DNA of 64,000 nt from Mycolicibacterium nivoides (GTDB lineage Bacteria; Actinomycetota; Actinomycetes; Mycobacteriales; Mycobacteriaceae). Positions 40,877-49,972 of this stretch are shown piece after piece. Every line of letters starts with the position of its first letter. The stretch's first letter is position 1. The stretch covers positions 5,545,705-5,609,704 of the forward strand of contig NZ_CP034072.1 in NCBI RefSeq assembly GCF_003855255.1. Direction: 5' to 3'. A program made the translations under genes and the position numbers. Under the pieces are notes generated by a model. The model made no database searches. It was not told the DNA's origin and saw only the letters and a program-made list of their open reading frames with translations.

Positions 40877-41910
40877 GCGCCGGTGACGCTGCGCCCGGCG
40901 CTGTGCAGGTCGTTGCAGGCCTCGATGACACGCTCGGACATGGACGCCTCAGCCTTCTTCAGGTAGCTGCGCGGGTCGTACACCTTCTTGTTTCCGACCT
41001 CGCCGTCGATCTTGAGCACACCGTCGTAGTTGGTGAACATGTGCGCGGCGAGCGGACGGGTGAAGGCGTACTGGGTGTCGGTGTCGACGTTCATCTTCAC
41101 CACGCCGTACTTGAGGGAATCTTCGATCTCGGACTTCAGCGAGCCGGATCCGCCGTGGAAGACGAAGTCGAAAGGCTTTGCATCACCGGGTAACCCGAGC
41201 TTGGCCGCGGCCACCCGCTGCCCCTCGGCCAGTACCTCGGGCTTGAGGACCACGTTGCCGGGCTTGTACACGCCGTGCACGTTGCCGAAGGTCGCGGCCA
41301 GCAGGTACGCCCCCTGCTCACCGGCGCCCAGCGCGTCGATGGTCTTCTCGAAGTCCTCCGAGGACGTGTAGAGCTTCTCGTTGATCTCGGCCTCGACGCC
41401 GTCCTCTTCACCGCCGACCACACCGATCTCGACCTCGAGGACGATCTTGGCCGCCGCCGCGAGCTTCAGCAGTTCCTGGGCGATGGTCAGGTTCTCGTCG
41501 ATCGGGACAGCCGAGCCGTCCCACATATGCGACTGGAACAGCGGGTTACGGCCCGCGCCGACGCGCTCGGCGGAGATGGCCAGCAGCGGCCGCACATAGG
41601 TATCCAGCTTGTCCTTCGGACAGTGGTCGGTGTGCAGGGCCACCGTGATCGGGTACCTGTCGGCGATCACGTGGGCGAACTCGGCCAGCGCGACGGCGCC
41701 GGTCACCATGTCCTTGACCCCCAACCCGGAGGCGAATTCGGCCCCACCGGTCGAGAACTGGATGATGCCGTCGCTGCCCGCGTCGGCAAAGCCCTTGATG
41801 GCGGCGTTGATCGTCTCCGACGATGTGCAGTTGATGGCCGGAAACGCGAAGGAATGCTCCTTGGCCCGGCCCAGCATCTCGGCATAGACCTCAGGCGTGG
41901 CGATCGGCAT
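40873..41910 (-). CDS. fba: Class II fructose-bisphosphate aldolase
   Basis: Fba cleaves fructose-1,6-bisphosphate to DHAP and glyceraldehyde-3-phosphate, and also runs in gluconeogenesis. The 345-residue zinc-dependent enzyme has FAFPAINCTSSETINAA near residue 19, the metal-binding VALHTDHCPKDK near 90, and FHGGSGS near 248. ATG 41910 has AAGGA about 7 nt upstream; the open frame five codons earlier covers that SD. It lies alone on its strand between CHAP and DedA genes. Confidence 0.97.
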   Translation of the reverse strand: MPIATPEVYAEMLGRAKEHSFAFPAINCTSSETINAAIKGFADAGSDGIIQFSTGGAEFASGLGVKDMVTGAVALAEFAHVIADRYPITVALHTDHCPKDKLDTYVRPLLAISAERVGAGRNPLFQSHMWDGSAVPIDENLTIAQELLKLAAAAKIVLEVEIGVVGGEEDGVEAEINEKLYTSSEDFEKTIDALGAGEQGAYLLAATFGNVHGVYKPGNVVLKPEVLAEGQRVAAAKLGLPGDAKPFDFVFHGGSGSLKSEIEDSLKYGVVKMNVDTDTQYAFTRPLAAHMFTNYDGVLKIDGEVGNKKVYDPRSYLKKAEASMSERVIEACNDLHSAGRSVTGA

Positions 41911-41970
41911 GGCTTGTCCTTCCATCTGGACGCGGGTTATCGCAGGTGAAGACCGGTGGTGGGGCCCAGG

Positions 41971-41976
41971 TACCCT
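41971..41976 (+). promoter_or_regulatory. Putative -10 of the DedA gene
   Basis: TACCCT, 8 nt before the GTG at 41985, although an AGGGAG close to the start could also act as an SD. Confidence 0.35.
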
Positions 41977-41984
41977 AGGGAGTC

Positions 41985-42680
41985 GTGATCGACATCGCCC
42001 TCCCTGAGGCTACGACCAATCTGGCGCTCATGCCGGATTTCATGGATCCACTGCACCTCATCGGGTCCTTCGGCACCTGGGCCCTGGTGGGCATCCTGGT
42101 CGTCGTCTTCGTGGAGTCCGGGGTGCTGTTCCCGGTCCTGCCGGGTGACTCGTTGTTGTTCGTCGCGGGCATGCTCGCCGCGGGCACCGCCGCCCAGGGA
42201 ACGGCTGTGGACGCCAACTTCGAACTCTGGCAACTGCTGGTGTTCATCCCGGTGGCGGCGATCCTCGGCGGCCAGGTCGGCTACCTCATCGGCCGGTTCA
42301 TCGGTGTCGAGATGTTCAAGCCCGACAACCGCGTGCTGAAGCAGAAGTACCTCGACGAGGCCCACGCGTTCTTCGAGCAGCGCGGCCCGTTCGCGATCGT
42401 CATCGCCCGCTTCGTGCCGATCGTGCGTACTCTGGCGCCGATCGTCGCCGGTGCCGCCAAGATGCGCTACTCGGTTTTCACGACGTTCAACGTGCTCGGC
42501 GCAGTCGTGTGGGGCGTCGGCCTCGTACTGCTCGGCTACTGGCTGGGCCAGTTCGAGATCATCCAGAAACTGCTCGAGCCCATCTTCATCCTGATCGTGG
42601 TGGCCTCGGTGGCCCCGATGTTCTTCGAGTGGCTCAAACGCCGCCGCGCCGCCAAGAAGGCCGCCGCCGAGCAGGCCTAA
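41985..42680 (+). CDS. DedA-family membrane protein
   Basis: A 231-residue DedA/SNARE-associated-type protein, a family of undecaprenyl-phosphate and lipid flippases. Signatures include FVESGVLFPVLPGDSLLFVAG split across the first helices, GGQVGYLIGR near residue 94 and ARFVPIVRTLAPIVAG near 140, with the essential Arg/Pro pattern. The C-terminus is basic (KRRRAAKKAAAEQ). The GTG start is inferred; an ATG 15 codons in is possible. It converges on the cox operon with a 4-bp overlap. Confidence 0.9.
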   Translation: MIDIALPEATTNLALMPDFMDPLHLIGSFGTWALVGILVVVFVESGVLFPVLPGDSLLFVAGMLAAGTAAQGTAVDANFELWQLLVFIPVAAILGGQVGYLIGRFIGVEMFKPDNRVLKQKYLDEAHAFFEQRGPFAIVIARFVPIVRTLAPIVAGAAKMRYSVFTTFNVLGAVVWGVGLVLLGYWLGQFEIIQKLLEPIFILIVVASVAPMFFEWLKRRRAAKKAAAEQA

Positions 42681-43867
42681 CCGCCGCCGAGCACGTCGAA
42701 CAGCTCACGCAGGCCGGCCAGCGTGTGCGCCGGCAGGAAGTGATCGCACAGCGGCAACGCGGCGGCCATCGATCCGGCCAGGGGCACATAACCCGGCGCC
42801 GCCGCGCGAGGGTTGAGCCACACCACCAGATGCGCCCGGCGGCGCAACCGGACCATCTCGCGCCGCAGTAATTCGGGTGGGTCCGAATCCCATCCGTCGG
42901 AGGCGATCACGACCACCGCACCGCGCAACGCATGACCGTGCGGACCGCTCAGTAGCGCACCGATCGACCGGGCCAGGCGGGTGCCTCCGTAGCGATCGGC
43001 CACCTTCTCGTTGGCTCGGGCCAATGACACCTCGGCAGACCGGTGCGACAGCACGGCGGTGAGCCGGGTGAGCGTGGTCGCGAACGCGAACACCTCGGGT
43101 CGGGTCCGCCGGTGCACCGCGGCCGCGCGCATCAGATGCAGATACACCGCGGCGTACGGCTGCATCGATCCGCTGACGTCGCACACCAGCACCACCCGAC
43201 GGGGACGGAGGCGGGCCAGGGTTCTGGCCACCCGCAACGGCTCCCAGCCGGTGGTCCGCGAGGCCCTGATGGTTTCCCTGAGGTCGACGCGCCGGCCGGC
43301 CGGGTGACGGCGCCGACGCAGCGTGCGGCGGCGCGGCCAGCGGGCTTCCGCGCTTTCCAGCCAGGCGCCGATCCGCCTCAACTCGTCGCTGTCGAACTGA
43401 TCGAACGGCTCGTCGGCGCGCGCGGCCAGCCAGCTGGGCATCAGGTCGGGCAGCGCCCTGCCGTCGGGCGAGCCCGTCGCCGCGGCGAGGGACGCCGGCC
43501 TGGTCGTCCACGGCAGGTCGTCACCGTTCTCATCCGGGTACCTGTCGTTGGAGGTCAGGTTCCGAGCGGGCGCGGTCGGCGACAATGCCGACCGCTTGAG
43601 GCCGGGCGGATCCAGGCCGAGCACGGCGTCGGCGAAAACCGCATCGAACACCGCGTCAAAGGCAGGCAGATCCTCGACACGGGTGACGAGCGAGAGCCGC
43701 GCCGCCCAGTACAGCCGAGACCGCGCGGCGGGCACCAGCTCGTGCATCGCCTGGACCAGGGTCGAGGGCCCGACCGCCGACACCGTCACCCCGCCCGCGC
43801 GAAGCCGGTCGACCAGCGCGACGGCGAACGCCGCCAGGTCGGCCCCACGCAGCAGGGAAGACGTCAC
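42677..43867 (-). CDS. coxE: CoxE: VWA-domain CO dehydrogenase maturation factor
   Basis: A 396-residue CoxE-type protein with a C-terminal VWA domain (from about residue 220) bearing the MIDAS motif VCDVSGSMQPYA. An Arg-rich region precedes it (PRRRTLRRRRHPAGRR near 190). In Mo-hydroxylase systems CoxE works with the MoxR-type ATPase CoxD to finish the Cu-S-Mo cluster of CoxL. It is the last gene of the cox operon and overlaps coxG by 4 bp (GTGA). Confidence 0.9.
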   Translation of the reverse strand: MTSSLLRGADLAAFAVALVDRLRAGGVTVSAVGPSTLVQAMHELVPAARSRLYWAARLSLVTRVEDLPAFDAVFDAVFADAVLGLDPPGLKRSALSPTAPARNLTSNDRYPDENGDDLPWTTRPASLAAATGSPDGRALPDLMPSWLAARADEPFDQFDSDELRRIGAWLESAEARWPRRRTLRRRRHPAGRRVDLRETIRASRTTGWEPLRVARTLARLRPRRVVLVCDVSGSMQPYAAVYLHLMRAAAVHRRTRPEVFAFATTLTRLTAVLSHRSAEVSLARANEKVADRYGGTRLARSIGALLSGPHGHALRGAVVVIASDGWDSDPPELLRREMVRLRRRAHLVVWLNPRAAAPGYVPLAGSMAAALPLCDHFLPAHTLAGLRELFDVLGGG

Positions 43868-44499
43868 CGGCGAGCGTGCCTGGCCATCCGAAGCCGCCCG
43901 ATCGTGAACACCAGGGCCGCAAGCAGAAAGGCACCGGCGACTCGGGGGCCATATCGCTTGAGTGCGCTGCCGCCGGCCAGATCCAGCAGGTCGATCGGCT
44001 CGGGGCCGGGAACCGGCGCGGCTACGGGCTTTTCGGTGGGCCCCACCGGAGCTCTCTGGGTAGCGAGCTTGGCTTCCAGCGACTCGACGAACTGGCCCAG
44101 CAGTTTCTCCGACACGTCCTGCAGCATGCCGCTGCCGAACTGGGCGAGCTTGCCCACGACCTTGAGGTCGGTCTCGACCGTGACCCGGGTCGCCTGCCCG
44201 GCATCGTGCAACCGGGCGGTCACCGTCGCGGCGGCATTGCCGGTGCCTCGGGCTTCCTTGCCCAACGCATCGATGACGGCCCGGTGCTCGTCGCGGTTCT
44301 GCTCGACGAAGTGGACCTTGCCGTTGAACTCACTGGTGACCGGGCCGACCTTGATCTTCACCCTGCCCAAGGTGTCCTCACCCTCCTGACCGGTCAGCTG
44401 TGCGCCCGGCATCAGCGGGACCACCTGCTCGAGGTCGGTGAGCAGGTCCCATGCCTCGTCGACCGGCACGCTGACGGTGAACTCGTTGGCAATCTTCAT
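43864..44499 (-). CDS. coxG: CoxG: SRPBCC protein with C-terminal membrane anchor
   Basis: A 211-residue protein. Residues 1-145 form an SRPBCC/START-type lipid-binding fold (VPVDEAWDLLTDLEQVVPLMPG), followed by a Pro-rich linker and a C-terminal hydrophobic helix (about 187-205) with a basic tail. Published work on mycobacterial CO dehydrogenase assigns CoxG to menaquinone extraction and delivery to the enzyme; fold and anchor fit. It overlaps coxD and coxE by 4 bp each. Confidence 0.9.
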   Translation of the reverse strand: MKIANEFTVSVPVDEAWDLLTDLEQVVPLMPGAQLTGQEGEDTLGRVKIKVGPVTSEFNGKVHFVEQNRDEHRAVIDALGKEARGTGNAAATVTARLHDAGQATRVTVETDLKVVGKLAQFGSGMLQDVSEKLLGQFVESLEAKLATQRAPVGPTEKPVAAPVPGPEPIDLLDLAGGSALKRYGPRVAGAFLLAALVFTIGRLRMARHARR

Positions 44500-45386
44500 A
44501 GGGCGCTTCCTCTCAGTTCCAGCAGTGCGTCACGGAGTTGTCCCGTGTCGTCGGGGGTCTTGGCCAGTGCCCCGAGTGTCTCCAGCGCGGCGGGGTCCAC
44601 CAGGTCACCGACGCCCAACGTGACCAGGGCGGCAACCCAGTCGATGATCTCGGCGATACCTGGTGGCTTGTCGAGGTCGAGATCGCGTGCGGCACCCACG
44701 AATTGGGCAGCCCGCTCGATGAGCGGGTCGGTGGCCCCTGGCACCGTGCGTCGGACGATCGCCACGGCGTGGGCACGCTGCGGGTATTCGATCCAGTGAT
44801 AGAGGCAGCGACGGCGCAACGCGTCGTGCAGGTCACGACTGCGGTTCGATGTCAGCACCACGACGGGCGGCCGGTCGGCGACGAATGTGCCGAGCTCGGG
44901 AACAGTGACCGCAGCCTCGCCGAGGAACTCCAGCAGCAGCGCCTCGAATTCGTCGTCGGCGCGGTCGATCTCGTCGACCAGGAGCACCGGTGGCCGCGGT
45001 CCGCGGTGCCGCACGCACTGCAGGATCGGCCGGTCGATGAGGTAGGCCTCGGTATAGAGGTGTGCCTCGTCGAGCTGTTCGCCGCCGCGAGCCTCGGCCA
45101 GCCGGATGGAAAGAAGCTGGCGCTGGTAGTTCCAGTCGTAAAGGGCCTCGCTCGCGGTCAGCCCCTCATAACACTGCAGCCTGACCAGTGGGGTATCCAG
45201 AACGGCCGCCAGTGTTTTGGCCGCGGTGGTCTTGCCGACGCCCGGCTCGCCCTCCAACAGCAGCGGGCGTCCCATCGTGACCGCGAGATAGATGGCTGTA
45301 GCGGTGCCCTCGCCGAGCAGGTAATCGCTGGCATCGAACCGCCGCACCACATCCTCGACACCACTGAAGACCGGGTCAGTGCTCAT
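44496..45386 (-). CDS. coxD: CoxD: MoxR-type AAA+ ATPase
   Basis: A 296-residue MoxR-class ATPase with Walker A GEPGVGKTTAAK near residue 44, Walker B VLLVDEIDRADDE near 118, and sensor-1 VLTSNRSRDLHDALRRRCL near 157. CoxD drives maturation of the Cu-S-Mo centre of form I CO dehydrogenase together with CoxE. I start at ATG 45386, which overlaps the XdhC stop by 4 bp; the longer frame lies inside that gene. Confidence 0.9.
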   Translation of the reverse strand: MSTDPVFSGVEDVVRRFDASDYLLGEGTATAIYLAVTMGRPLLLEGEPGVGKTTAAKTLAAVLDTPLVRLQCYEGLTASEALYDWNYQRQLLSIRLAEARGGEQLDEAHLYTEAYLIDRPILQCVRHRGPRPPVLLVDEIDRADDEFEALLLEFLGEAAVTVPELGTFVADRPPVVVLTSNRSRDLHDALRRRCLYHWIEYPQRAHAVAIVRRTVPGATDPLIERAAQFVGAARDLDLDKPPGIAEIIDWVAALVTLGVGDLVDPAALETLGALAKTPDDTGQLRDALLELRGSAL

Positions 45387-46108
45387 GCGCCGCGGAGCCC
45401 TCCGACCCTGATGCCTTCGATGACCTCGGCGACGATCGAAACCGCGATCTCGGCAGGGGTTTTCGCGCCGATCGCCAGGCCGACCGGGGTATGGACCCTG
45501 GCACGTTCGGCTTCCGTCAATCCCAGGCCGTCCAAGATGGACGCCCCGCGCACCCGGCTGGCGACCAGCCCGATGTAGCCGACCCCGGCGTCCAGCGCAG
45601 CCCGGATCATCTCGCCTTCGGGTCCACCGAGACTGGCGATCACCACGGCAGTGGCATCCCCGGGGTCGGAGCCGGGATCGTCGAGCCGCCGCACGTCGTA
45701 GCCGAGAATCCCGCATAGCTCGACCATGGCGTCGGCGATCGGTGTGCCACCGAAGATCTGTACCAGCGGCGCGGGCACCTCGGGTGCCAGGAAGATCTCC
45801 AACGCGCCGCCGGACAGACAGGGGTTGACCACCACGCAGGCACCCGGGGCCTCGGGGAAATGCACATCGCCGTCGGGCAAGACTCGCAACAGCACACTTT
45901 CACCCACCTGGAGTGCCCCCAGCGCCGCCTTGCGCACCGAGTTCTGAGCGCAATGTCCTCCGACGAACCCCTCGATTGTGCCGTCGGCCAACAGGATCGC
46001 CTCATCCCCGGGATGCGCCGAGGTGGGCTGCTGCGCACGCACCACCGTCGCGTGCACGAATGGCGTTCGTGCCCGGCGAAGTTGTGCGACGCGCTCACTC
46101 AGAGTCAT
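45383..46108 (-). CDS. XdhC/CoxF-family molybdenum cofactor maturation protein (first copy)
   Basis: A 241-residue XdhC-type protein with the N-terminal XdhC_CoxI domain (GFVGGHCAQNSVRKAAL near residue 47) and a C-terminal Rossmann part ending GLAIGAKTPAEIAVSIVAEV. These proteins bind Moco and insert it, after sulfuration, into Mo-hydroxylases. ATG 46108 lies 11 nt after the coxL stop with an AAGGGG SD. It is the shorter of two XdhC genes in the operon. Confidence 0.85.
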   Translation of the reverse strand: MTLSERVAQLRRARTPFVHATVVRAQQPTSAHPGDEAILLADGTIEGFVGGHCAQNSVRKAALGALQVGESVLLRVLPDGDVHFPEAPGACVVVNPCLSGGALEIFLAPEVPAPLVQIFGGTPIADAMVELCGILGYDVRRLDDPGSDPGDATAVVIASLGGPEGEMIRAALDAGVGYIGLVASRVRGASILDGLGLTEAERARVHTPVGLAIGAKTPAEIAVSIVAEVIEGIRVGGLRGA

Positions 46109-46119
46109 CTGTGCCCCTT

Positions 46120-48519
46120 CTAGATAGGCGGCCTGGCCCGCCCCTGCATGGCTTCCCACACCCGCGACGGGGTCAACGGCATATCGGCGTGCCGAACCCC
46201 GAACGGCGCCAACGCATCCACCACGGCGTTCACCACGGCGGGCGGTGAGCCCACCGTCGCGGACTCCCCGATGCCCTTGGCTCCGATCGGGTGGTGCGGC
46301 GACGGAGTGACGGTGTGCCCGGTCTCGAAGTGCGGCACCTCCATCGCGGTGGGAATGAGGTAGTCCATCAACGAGCCGCCCAGGCAGTTGCCGTCCTCGT
46401 CGAACGCGATCATCTCCATCAAGGCCATGCCGATACCGTCGACCAGGCCGCCGTGCACCTGCCCCTCGATGATCATCGGGTTGATCCGGGTGCCGCAGTC
46501 GTCGACCGCGAGGAACCGGCGCACCTTTACCACGGCGGTACCCGGGTCGACGTCGACGACGCAGAAGTACGCACCGTACGGGTAGGTGAGATTCTCCGGG
46601 TTGTAACAGATCTGGGCGTCCAGACCGCCCTCGATCCCCTCCGGAAGATCACCCGCGCCGTGCGCGCGCATCGCGATGTCGGCGATGGTGACCGAAGCCG
46701 TCGGATCACCCCTGACGTGGAAGCTGCCCTTGTCCCATTCCAGGTCGGCGACCGAGGCCTCCAGCATCCCGGACGCGATGATCCTGGCCTTGTCGCGGAC
46801 CTTGCGCGCGACAAGCGCGGCCGCCGCGCCCGACACCGGTGTGGACCGGCTACCGTAGGTGCCCAGGCCGAACGGGGTCTGGTCGGTGTCGCCGTGCACC
46901 ACATCGATATCCTCGGGCGGGATCCCGAGTTCCTCGGCCACGATCTGGGCGAAGGTCGTCTCGTGGCCCTGCCCCTGGGTCTGAACACTCAAGCGCACCA
47001 CAGCTTTTCCGGTCGGGTGCACCCGCAGTTCACAGCCGTCGGCCATGCCGAGACCGAGGATGTCCATGTCCTTGCGCGGGCCGGCGCCCACAGCCTCGGT
47101 GAAGAACGACATGCCGATGCCCATGAGTTCGCCGCGCTCGCGCTTCTCCCGCTGCTCGGCGCGCAGGCCCTCGTAACCGATCATCTCCATCGCGAGCCGC
47201 ATCGTCTTCTCATAGTCGCCGGAGTCGTACACCCAGCCGGTCTTGGATTTGTACGGGAACTGCTCGGGTTTCAACAGATTTCGCAGCCGCAGCTCAGCAG
47301 GATCCATCTTGAGTTCATAGGCCAGGCAGTCCACCAGACGCTCGACGAAGTACACCGCCTCGGTGATGCGGAACGAGCAGGCGTAGGCCACCCCGCCGGG
47401 TGCCTTGTTGGTGTACACCGCGGTCATGTGGCAGTACGCCGCCTCGATGTCATAGCTGCCGGTGAACACGCCGAAGAATCCCGCGGGGTATTTCACCGGG
47501 GCCGCGGTGCCGTTGAAGGCACCATGGTCGGCCAGCACGTTGGACCGGATCGCCAGGATCTTGCCGTCGGAGGTCGCCGCGATCTCACCGACCATGATGT
47601 AGTCCCGCGCGAACCCTGTGCTGGTGAGGTTTTCGCTGCGGTCCTCCATCCACTTGACCGGCTTGCCCAGCAGCAGAGACCCGACGATCGCACAGACATA
47701 GCCGGGATAGATCGGCACCTTGTTGCCGAACCCGCCGCCGATGTCCGGCGAGATCACCCGGATCTTGTGCTCGGGCAGGCCGGCGACCAGTGCGTACAAC
47801 GTGCGGTGCGCGTGTGGGGCCTGCGAGGTGCTCCACAGGGTGAGCTTGCCGGTCACCGGATCCAGATCGGCGACCGCGCCGCAGGTTTCCATCGGTGCGG
47901 GATGCACGCGCGGGTAGACGATTTCCTGTTTGACCACGAGATCGGCTTTCGCGAAGGCCGCCTCGGTGGCCGCGGCATCCCCGGTCTGCCAGTCGAAGCA
48001 GTGATTGTCCGTCTTGCCCTCGAGGTCGGTGCGGATCACCGGGGCGTCCGCGTCCAGTGCGTGACGGGCGTCGATCACCGGGTCCAACGGGTCGTAGTCG
48101 ACGTCGATGAGTTCCAGGGCGTCGCGGGCCGAGTACCGGTCCTCGGCCACCACGAAGGCCACCTCCTGCCCCTGGAAACGGACCTTGTCGGTGGCCAACA
48201 CGGCCTGCACGTCGTTGGACAGCGTCGGCATCCAGGCCAGGCCCTTCTCTGCCAGGTCGGCACCGGTGACCACGGCCTTGACCTTCGGATGTGCCTGCGC
48301 CGCAGTCACATCGATGCCGGCGATCCTGGCGTGCGCGTACGGCGAGCGCAGGATCGCCAGGTGCAGCATGCCCGGCAGCGTGACGTCGTCGACGTAGGTG
48401 CCGCGGCCCCGGATGAATCGCGGGTCCTCCTTGCGCAGCATCCGGCCGTGACCGCAGGGTTTCGCGTCGTTGGTCGCGGTGTCCTCGGGTCGGCTGACCG
48501 GGTTCTCCAGCGTCGTCAT
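46120..48519 (-). CDS. coxL: Carbon monoxide dehydrogenase large subunit CoxL (form I)
   Basis: CoxL holds the Mo-Cu active site that oxidises CO to CO2. The 799-residue protein carries the form I signature AYACSFR, with Cys381 matching the Cu ligand (Cys388 of Oligotropha), and the catalytic Glu752 in GAKGIGESA. Moco-binding segments such as DIGGGFGNK and QGQGHETTFAQI are present. This is the true CO dehydrogenase form rather than the form II (AYRGAGR) homologue. Its start overlaps the coxS stop by 4 bp. In mycobacteria the enzyme scavenges atmospheric CO to support respiration. Confidence 0.96.
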   Translation of the reverse strand: MTTLENPVSRPEDTATNDAKPCGHGRMLRKEDPRFIRGRGTYVDDVTLPGMLHLAILRSPYAHARIAGIDVTAAQAHPKVKAVVTGADLAEKGLAWMPTLSNDVQAVLATDKVRFQGQEVAFVVAEDRYSARDALELIDVDYDPLDPVIDARHALDADAPVIRTDLEGKTDNHCFDWQTGDAAATEAAFAKADLVVKQEIVYPRVHPAPMETCGAVADLDPVTGKLTLWSTSQAPHAHRTLYALVAGLPEHKIRVISPDIGGGFGNKVPIYPGYVCAIVGSLLLGKPVKWMEDRSENLTSTGFARDYIMVGEIAATSDGKILAIRSNVLADHGAFNGTAAPVKYPAGFFGVFTGSYDIEAAYCHMTAVYTNKAPGGVAYACSFRITEAVYFVERLVDCLAYELKMDPAELRLRNLLKPEQFPYKSKTGWVYDSGDYEKTMRLAMEMIGYEGLRAEQREKRERGELMGIGMSFFTEAVGAGPRKDMDILGLGMADGCELRVHPTGKAVVRLSVQTQGQGHETTFAQIVAEELGIPPEDIDVVHGDTDQTPFGLGTYGSRSTPVSGAAAALVARKVRDKARIIASGMLEASVADLEWDKGSFHVRGDPTASVTIADIAMRAHGAGDLPEGIEGGLDAQICYNPENLTYPYGAYFCVVDVDPGTAVVKVRRFLAVDDCGTRINPMIIEGQVHGGLVDGIGMALMEMIAFDEDGNCLGGSLMDYLIPTAMEVPHFETGHTVTPSPHHPIGAKGIGESATVGSPPAVVNAVVDALAPFGVRHADMPLTPSRVWEAMQGRARPPI

Positions 48520-48992
48520 GCGTTCGCCTCCTCATGAGCCCGTCGTGCCGCCCACTGGACCGATCGCACGATCGTGGTGTAGCCGGTACAGCGGCAGATC
48601 TGACCCGAGATGGCCTCGCGAATCTCCTCTTCGGTCGGGTCCGGGTTACGGTCGAGCAGCGCGCGGGCGGTGATCATCATGCCCGGGGTGCAGAACCCGC
48701 ACTGCAGACCGTGGCACTGCACGAACCCTTCCTGCACCGGGTCCAGATGGCCGTCGACCTCCATGCCCTCGATCGTGCGGATCGTATGCCCGGAGGCCAT
48801 CGCGGCCAGCATGGTGCAGGATTTCACCGGTTCGCCGTCGACGTCGACGACACACGTGCCGCAGTTGGAGGTGTCGCAGCCCCAATGGGTCCCGGTCAGC
48901 CCCAATTGATCGCGCAGGAAATGCACCAGCAGCATTCGGGGTTCGATCTCGGCACTGACCGCTTCGCCGTTGACCGTCATGTTGACCTGCAT
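48516..48992 (-). CDS. coxS: Carbon monoxide dehydrogenase small subunit CoxS
   Basis: The 158-residue iron-sulfur subunit carries two [2Fe-2S] clusters that pass electrons from the Mo-Cu site to FAD. The N-terminal plant-type cluster uses Cys39, Cys44, Cys47 and Cys59. The C-terminal helical cluster uses Cys98, Cys101, Cys133 and Cys135. All eight ligands are present. It follows coxM by 28 nt with a GAGAGGA SD and overlaps coxL. Confidence 0.96.
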   Translation of the reverse strand: MQVNMTVNGEAVSAEIEPRMLLVHFLRDQLGLTGTHWGCDTSNCGTCVVDVDGEPVKSCTMLAAMASGHTIRTIEGMEVDGHLDPVQEGFVQCHGLQCGFCTPGMMITARALLDRNPDPTEEEIREAISGQICRCTGYTTIVRSVQWAARRAHEEANA

Positions 48993-49020
48993 GGCACATC
49001 CTCTCTGTCGCCCTCCAGGA

Positions 49021-49908
49021 CTATGGGGCGCTGCGTACCCGCTCCACGGACGCGCGCAGCGTGCGGATGGTCAGTTCAGATGCCAGGTGACGTTTGTAGT
49101 CGGCACTGCCGCGCATGTCGCTGACCGGATCGCAGGCCTGCGCGGCGGCCGCACCCGCGTCGGCGAAGGTCTCCTCGACGGCGGGCCTGCCCACCAACGA
49201 ATCCGACAATGCACGCAGAGCGTCCCAGTCGGCGTTCACCGCGGTCAGACCGACGCGTGCCGCCGCGATCGAACCGTTGTCCAGCGTGACCTGGGCTCCT
49301 GCGGCGGTGACTGCCCAGTCCCCCACGCGGCGTTCCACTTTCGCGTACGCGCTGGAGGTGCGGTGGCGTACCGGTATCCGCACCTCGATCAGCATCTCGT
49401 TGTGCGCCAGCGCGGTCTCGTAGGAACCCACGAGGAAATCGTCGATGGGTATCTCCCGATCGCCGGCCGGCCCATGGACCAGGCATGCCGCCGACAGGAC
49501 CCTGCATACGGTGGTCAGGTCTTCGGCCGGGTCCGCCTGGCAGAGCGAGCCCCCCAGCGTTCCCCGATTGCGCACGACAGGGTCGGCGATCACCCGTTCG
49601 GCGTCACGGAAGATCGGGCACACCGCCGCCAGCCGATCCGACTCGAGCACCTGCCGGTGCCGGACCATCGCCCCGATGCGGACCAGGAGCGGGGAGCTGA
49701 CATCCAGAACAGAGATGTAGCCGAGCTCGGCGGCGAGGTCATTGATGTCGACGAGGTACTCGGGGTTGGCGATGCGCAGCTTCATCATCGGCAGCAGGCT
49801 GTGCCCGCCGGCGACGATCCTGGCGTCCTCGCCCAACCGGTCCAGCAAGCCGACCGCGTGGTCGACGCTGGTGGCGCGTTCGTACTCAAAGGGGCCGGGA
49901 ACTTGCAT
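49021..49908 (-). CDS. coxM: Carbon monoxide dehydrogenase medium (FAD) subunit CoxM
   Basis: The 295-residue flavoprotein subunit has both FAD motifs of the family, AGGHSLLP (residues 33-40) and RNRGTLGGSLCQADP near 114, and the C-terminal CO_deh_flav_C domain. It takes electrons from CoxS toward the quinone pool. The ATG has no SD; instead a GTGAGC/GCTCAC palindrome occupies the site directly upstream. A long hairpin overlaps the end of the preceding XdhC gene 55 nt upstream. Confidence 0.94.
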   Translation of the reverse strand: MQVPGPFEYERATSVDHAVGLLDRLGEDARIVAGGHSLLPMMKLRIANPEYLVDINDLAAELGYISVLDVSSPLLVRIGAMVRHRQVLESDRLAAVCPIFRDAERVIADPVVRNRGTLGGSLCQADPAEDLTTVCRVLSAACLVHGPAGDREIPIDDFLVGSYETALAHNEMLIEVRIPVRHRTSSAYAKVERRVGDWAVTAAGAQVTLDNGSIAAARVGLTAVNADWDALRALSDSLVGRPAVEETFADAGAAAAQACDPVSDMRGSADYKRHLASELTIRTLRASVERVRSAP

Positions 49909-49922
49909 GTGAGCCAGCTCAC
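49909..49922. repeat. Palindrome GTGAGC-CA-GCTCAC directly before coxM
   Basis: A perfect 6-bp inverted repeat abuts the coxM ATG where an SD would normally be. It could be an operator or an RNA element limiting initiation. Confidence 0.4.
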
Positions 49923-49946
49923 ACCCGACTTACCTCGGCGTCAACA

Positions 49947-49972
49947 GCCAGTTAAGCGATTACTTAACTGGC
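49947..49972. repeat. 10-bp perfect inverted repeat at the XdhC stop codon
   Basis: Arms of 10 bp (GCCAGTTAAG and its complement) flank a 6-nt loop and include the TAA stop of the upstream XdhC gene. On the minus-strand RNA it forms a stem without a U-tract, so it is more likely a processing or stabilising hairpin, or an operator, than an intrinsic terminator. Confidence 0.5.

Noticed and set aside
46291..48537. A 748-codon plus-strand frame antisense to coxL
   Set aside because: It mirrors coxL codon for codon in GC-rich sequence, has no start signal and a low-complexity His/Arg/Val composition. It is an antisense shadow of a well-supported gene.
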